Notes under the pieces: generated by a model
Database searches by the model: none
The model's input: the letters and a program-made list of their open reading frames with translations, nothing else
What the model was told of the DNA's origin: nothing
Source: Dicaeum eximium
Lineage: Eukaryota; Chordata; Aves; Passeriformes; Dicaeidae
Length of the DNA: 64,000 bases
Assembly (NCBI GenBank): GCA_013396995.1
Contig: VWZP01010449.1
Span: 121,852 to 185,851 of the forward strand
Direction: 5' to 3'
Made by a program: the position numbers and the translations under genes
In this document: positions 60,484 to 64,000 of the stretch, piece by piece
Layout: the number at the start of each line of letters is the position of its first letter
Numbering within the stretch: position 1 is the first letter of the stretch

Positions 60484-61893
60484 ATTTATTGTTTCTGCAT
60501 ATTTTCAGAAGGAGATGCAGGGACATCATTGCTCTGAAGTATTTGAGCTCTGCTAAGATATGATGAAGGTTTTATTATGGTTCCCCGTGACCTTTATAAT
60601 TCTCATCTCACTTCATCCATGCAGGCTCAGGATGAAGGAAGATGTATCCAGCTGTGGCATCCAGAAATTATCTGTACAGTACAGATAAGGTCAGTCAAGG
60701 TCAGGATGGAAATTCTTTATTGTCTTAATACATGAGCAGTTTGCTTTGGGGAAATTTTTGTATTATTAGGCAGACAATATAAGATAAACTTAAAAAGCAA
60801 CAAAAAAATGGCAATCTGTGTGATATATAGTTCAGTTTAAATCTTGCCATGGTGAACAACAAAACCATAAATGAAAGTAAAATTGTGCAAATTCCCCCAC
60901 ATGCCTATCACCTCTTTGTAGATCTCATGCATAGAATGAGAACTGATTTATTGTGACAAGAAACCTTGAAACAGCAAAGATTGGGTGAGGCTGTGAAAGC
61001 AGTTGCAAAGAAAACACATCAAGCGGTCATTCTTGAGTTTTGACAATGTTGTTTAGTGATGAATGAAAACTTACTGTATTATTGCACCATTTAGCACATT
61101 TCTAAGTGTTTCAGGAAAAAAAAAAGCAATAAAGTCTGTTTTCACTTGCTTCAGATTAGCTGGTTTGTCCCACCTATAGGCTCCCTTCTTGCTCAACTAT
61201 ATTACACCAAAGACTTTCTGGCTATGGTACATAAAGAGAGCTGTGTTTTGGCCATCTACTGGCTCCACTTTGTCTGGAGAACCTGCTCTGTAGGGATTAG
61301 GCATGTGGAACCATTGCATTTCCCATAGGCATGCTAGCAGGACTGAATGTTTTTCAAGGTCTGTCCCCTGCCTTCCATGTTTTCAGAAAAAGCAGATAAT
61401 TTGCTTTGGAGGGAAGATAGTTTTATGAGCATTTAATTTAATCTTAATAAGGATGTGCTTTGCATTTTTTCCCTAATTTTGCCATAGTTTGACCTTGACA
61501 GCAACATCTGCCTTTAAATCAAGAGAACAATTGATATGCTGGTACATGTGGCATCACACCTCAGGGAATGAGATTAGAAATGATCCAAAAAAATAATGTG
61601 GGGGAGCGAAGGGTTTTTCAGGGGAAATCAGTGAACAGGTGTGTGTTTTGCTCCCTGTGGAGAAGGATTCAGTTACTAGGAGAGGCTGGGGGAAGAAGCC
61701 AGCCAAAGCCTATGATCACAGCTCACAACAGGCAGTGCAACCTGCTGTGGAGGGTGTGAATAATGCCACATATAACAGATAAAATACATGATATATGATT
61801 TCTGAAATACATAATAGGTGATTTATATATGATGCATTGTATATACTCTATAATGCACAGTATGTAATATAAAATATGAAACACACAGTGTAT

Positions 61894-62169
61894 ATATCAT
61901 ATCATATCATACCATATCATATCATATCATACCATATCATATCATATCATACCATATCATATCATATCATACCATATCATATCATATCATACCATATCAT
62001 ATCATATCATACCATATCATATCATATCATACCATATCATATCATATCATACCATATCATATCATATCATACCATATCATATCATATCATACCATATCAT
62101 ATCATATCATACCATATCATATCATATCATACCATATCATATCATATCATACCATATCATATCATATCA
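61894..62169 (+). repeat. Pentanucleotide higher-order minisatellite (20-bp unit)
   Basis: The basic unit is ATATC, organised in a 20-bp higher-order unit of three ATATC and one ATACC. About 13.8 such units follow without any mismatch across 276 bp. The long Tyr/His/Ile open frame through it is a repeat artefact. Flanks contain degenerate ATATC/ATATA copies, showing where the array grew from. Confidence 0.97.
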
Positions 62170-64000
62170 ATCATATATAATATCATATCATATCTTATTA
62201 ACTTGGTTGTCTGCAATCTCTCTTCTTCAAGACTGGGATATCTGGGAAACCTGAGTTCTTTTCTGGTAGGCAGAAAAAAAATGGTGGGAATTTTGTTCCT
62301 CCCAAAACCAGCTCCTCTGTCTCAAGACCCCTCTAGTTAGTCAGTGTTTGTCCAAACATGATGTGGCAGAGTGTAGCTAAATTCCAAATTCACAACACTG
62401 TCTCTTGTCAATGATCGGATCACTCGCGTTGTCAAATTTGATCTTGTTGCCAAAAATATGCTGGGGGTTCAGTTATCATGCATCAGTTCACCTGTTGAGT
62501 GGGGAACCAATATTGTCTGAGGAACCAGTTTCAGAAAAAAAACTATTTCAAAGAACTGTGTTCAGAAGAGGCTTTCTGAAGATACAATTTGTTCAGCAAA
62601 CGAGTCAAAACAAAGTGGCACAAATACTTCAAAATGAATTTTTCAGCTTAACAAGAAGAAAATAATCTAAATACTGAAAGGCAGTTTTAAATTATAGGAA
62701 ACAATAACAGGTGACCAGGTGTTCCAGTGCTGTGTTCTGACCATGCTTTAGTCATTAAATGCTGTGTGAAAACTTCATTATGCTTGCATTTGGAACCTTG
62801 GCACTAAAACCAGCTCGGTGACAAGAGAGCGCTGCTTTGGATACATCTTGGATAGATCTTTTAGCAGTCCACTGTTAGCATCCTGCACATATATTACAAA
62901 ATACAGGAAGCAGGTATGCCTGCTTGTCACCTGGTTTCCTGGCAGACAAGATCTAACCTTGAGCCTAATTTGTACATTTGGCAGTGAGCTAAACCAGCCT
63001 GGTCTTGTTCTGTGGTTGCCTCTGCCTGTGAAATGGTAATTCTTCTTACCACCTTTCTCAGGACAGGTCATCTGCAGGGTGCTTTACAGGCTTTACAGGA
63101 CAGGTATGTTCAAGTCTTATCTTGCTAAGGCACCAGTGGAGGCACTCTCATCACTCACTCAAGGGAGCCCTGCAGCCCAGTGAGCCCACACAATTTGGGA
63201 ATCCAGCTTCAGCAACGGGACTTTTCAAATGCTAGTCTTAATAAATCTTATTTTTCATTAGTGTTAGTGTCAAAATCTTTGAAAGTTCTGCTCTTCTGCT
63301 GTGTAAGAGAAGGAACCTTTATCCTAGAAGAAGGTGTTGAGAGAAGACATCTGAAAAAAATCTCTTTCTGAATTTCATGGATGAAGTATCTTTCTCCTGG
63401 GGTCTTATTATGGATAATTCTGTCAGTTGAGAAATTCCCTATTGACCCTAATAACTATGGATGAGTGACAGGTTTGTAAAAATAAAAAGCAACGCTCTTC
63501 CACCAGGTGACTGCATTCCCACCTGGATCTTCATGTTTGTTACTCCATAAATCAGCAGGATCTCCCCTGCTGCTAAAATGGTTCAGACATTTTAGTTATT
63601 CAATCTTTAACATAAAATGGATAGGCCACCCATGGGCTGAAACAACAGAGTGCTGACACTATTTCTTGCAGATTCTCTCCCTCTCCTGGCATACAGGATC
63701 ATTACCCTTTTGGGGCTGCTCTTTTCCAGCTCCATAGATATCACTTTTTGGGTTGCTTTTTCACCAGGACACTTCTCCTCATGCCCCTAAGATGGAGATT
63801 TGCAGTCCCTCTATATTTATGACTGAGACACACATGCTGCAGGAGGTGAGGGGGTGCTTTTTTAACAAATTTGCCTGTGACACCCATTGACAACAGAGCT
63901 GGACTGGGCTGACAAGGACCCTGATTGGAAGTAGACAAAGTCCTGCATCTGGGAAGGAAGGACCCCTGGCAATGACACATGCTGGGGACTGACTGTCTGG
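62170..64000. other. Intergenic sequence at the right edge
   Basis: No gene or clear repeat was recognised. Short frames (up to 97 codons) show no domain. Confidence 0.4.

Larger units (their letters stand above)
57661..61893. other. Intergenic sequence
   Basis: No coding sequence was recognised. The stretch contains a CR1 fragment (58450-58970) and a short 10-bp tandem repeat (60454-60483); the remainder is unique and AT-rich. Confidence 0.45.

Noticed and set aside
61894..62169. CRISPR-like array
   Set aside because: Repeats are contiguous with no spacers, in a vertebrate genome.
61876..62340. 154-codon frame rich in Tyr, His, Ile
   Set aside because: Pure translation of the ATATC-based satellite; every frame of a 20-bp stop-free unit stays open.

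Overview
This is a piece of a vertebrate, almost certainly avian, nuclear genome. Genes are split by GT-AG introns, promoters are GC-rich CpG islands (three of them interrupted by short N gaps), and nearly every recognisable interspersed repeat is a CR1 LINE with the bird-type 3' end. The order RBP5 - CLSTN3 - PEX5 matches the conserved block known from human 12p13.31. I name genes from family knowledge and conserved motifs; no database search was possible.

Layout. (1) 0.69-2.20 kb, minus strand: RBP5, a cellular retinol-binding protein. All four coding exons were found and sum to 135 codons plus stop. (2) 3.1-17.8 kb, plus strand: CLSTN3 (calsyntenin-3), 18 coding exons summing to 975 codons plus stop, head-to-head with RBP5 across a 0.9 kb CpG island carrying a CRE and an inverted CCAAT box. 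(3) 19.6-26.4 kb, minus strand: a complete seven-exon mitochondrial carrier (316 aa) of the SLC25A33/SLC25A36 pyrimidine-nucleotide type, lying between CLSTN3 and PEX5, where I know of no carrier in mammals. (4) 30.5-40.4 kb, plus strand: PEX5, the peroxisomal PTS1 import receptor, 15 coding exons and 645 aa, including the in-frame exon that forms the PEX7-binding long isoform. (5) 41.3-64 kb: a gene-poor tail holding a small cluster of beta/gamma-crystallin genes that resemble amphibian and sauropsid epidermal differentiation-specific protein (EDSP). One copy is intact with four Greek-key motifs (49.5 kb), one has lost its first motif (56.4 kb), and one is a decayed fragment (52.1 kb). Several CR1 insertions are interleaved. 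The far right is intergenic, with a perfectly homogeneous 276 bp pentamer-based satellite.

The genes are not one pathway. RBP5 handles cytosolic retinoid, CLSTN3 is a postsynaptic adhesion protein and kinesin cargo adaptor, the carrier would move nucleotides across the inner mitochondrial membrane, and PEX5 carries enzymes into peroxisomes. The most interesting parts are the EDSP-like cluster, which shows a 173 bp identical tract through stop codon and 3' UTR, and the extra SLC25A33/36-type paralogue. All exon boundaries were placed by hand from splice consensus and reading-frame continuity; each multi-exon CDS closes in frame to its stop codon.
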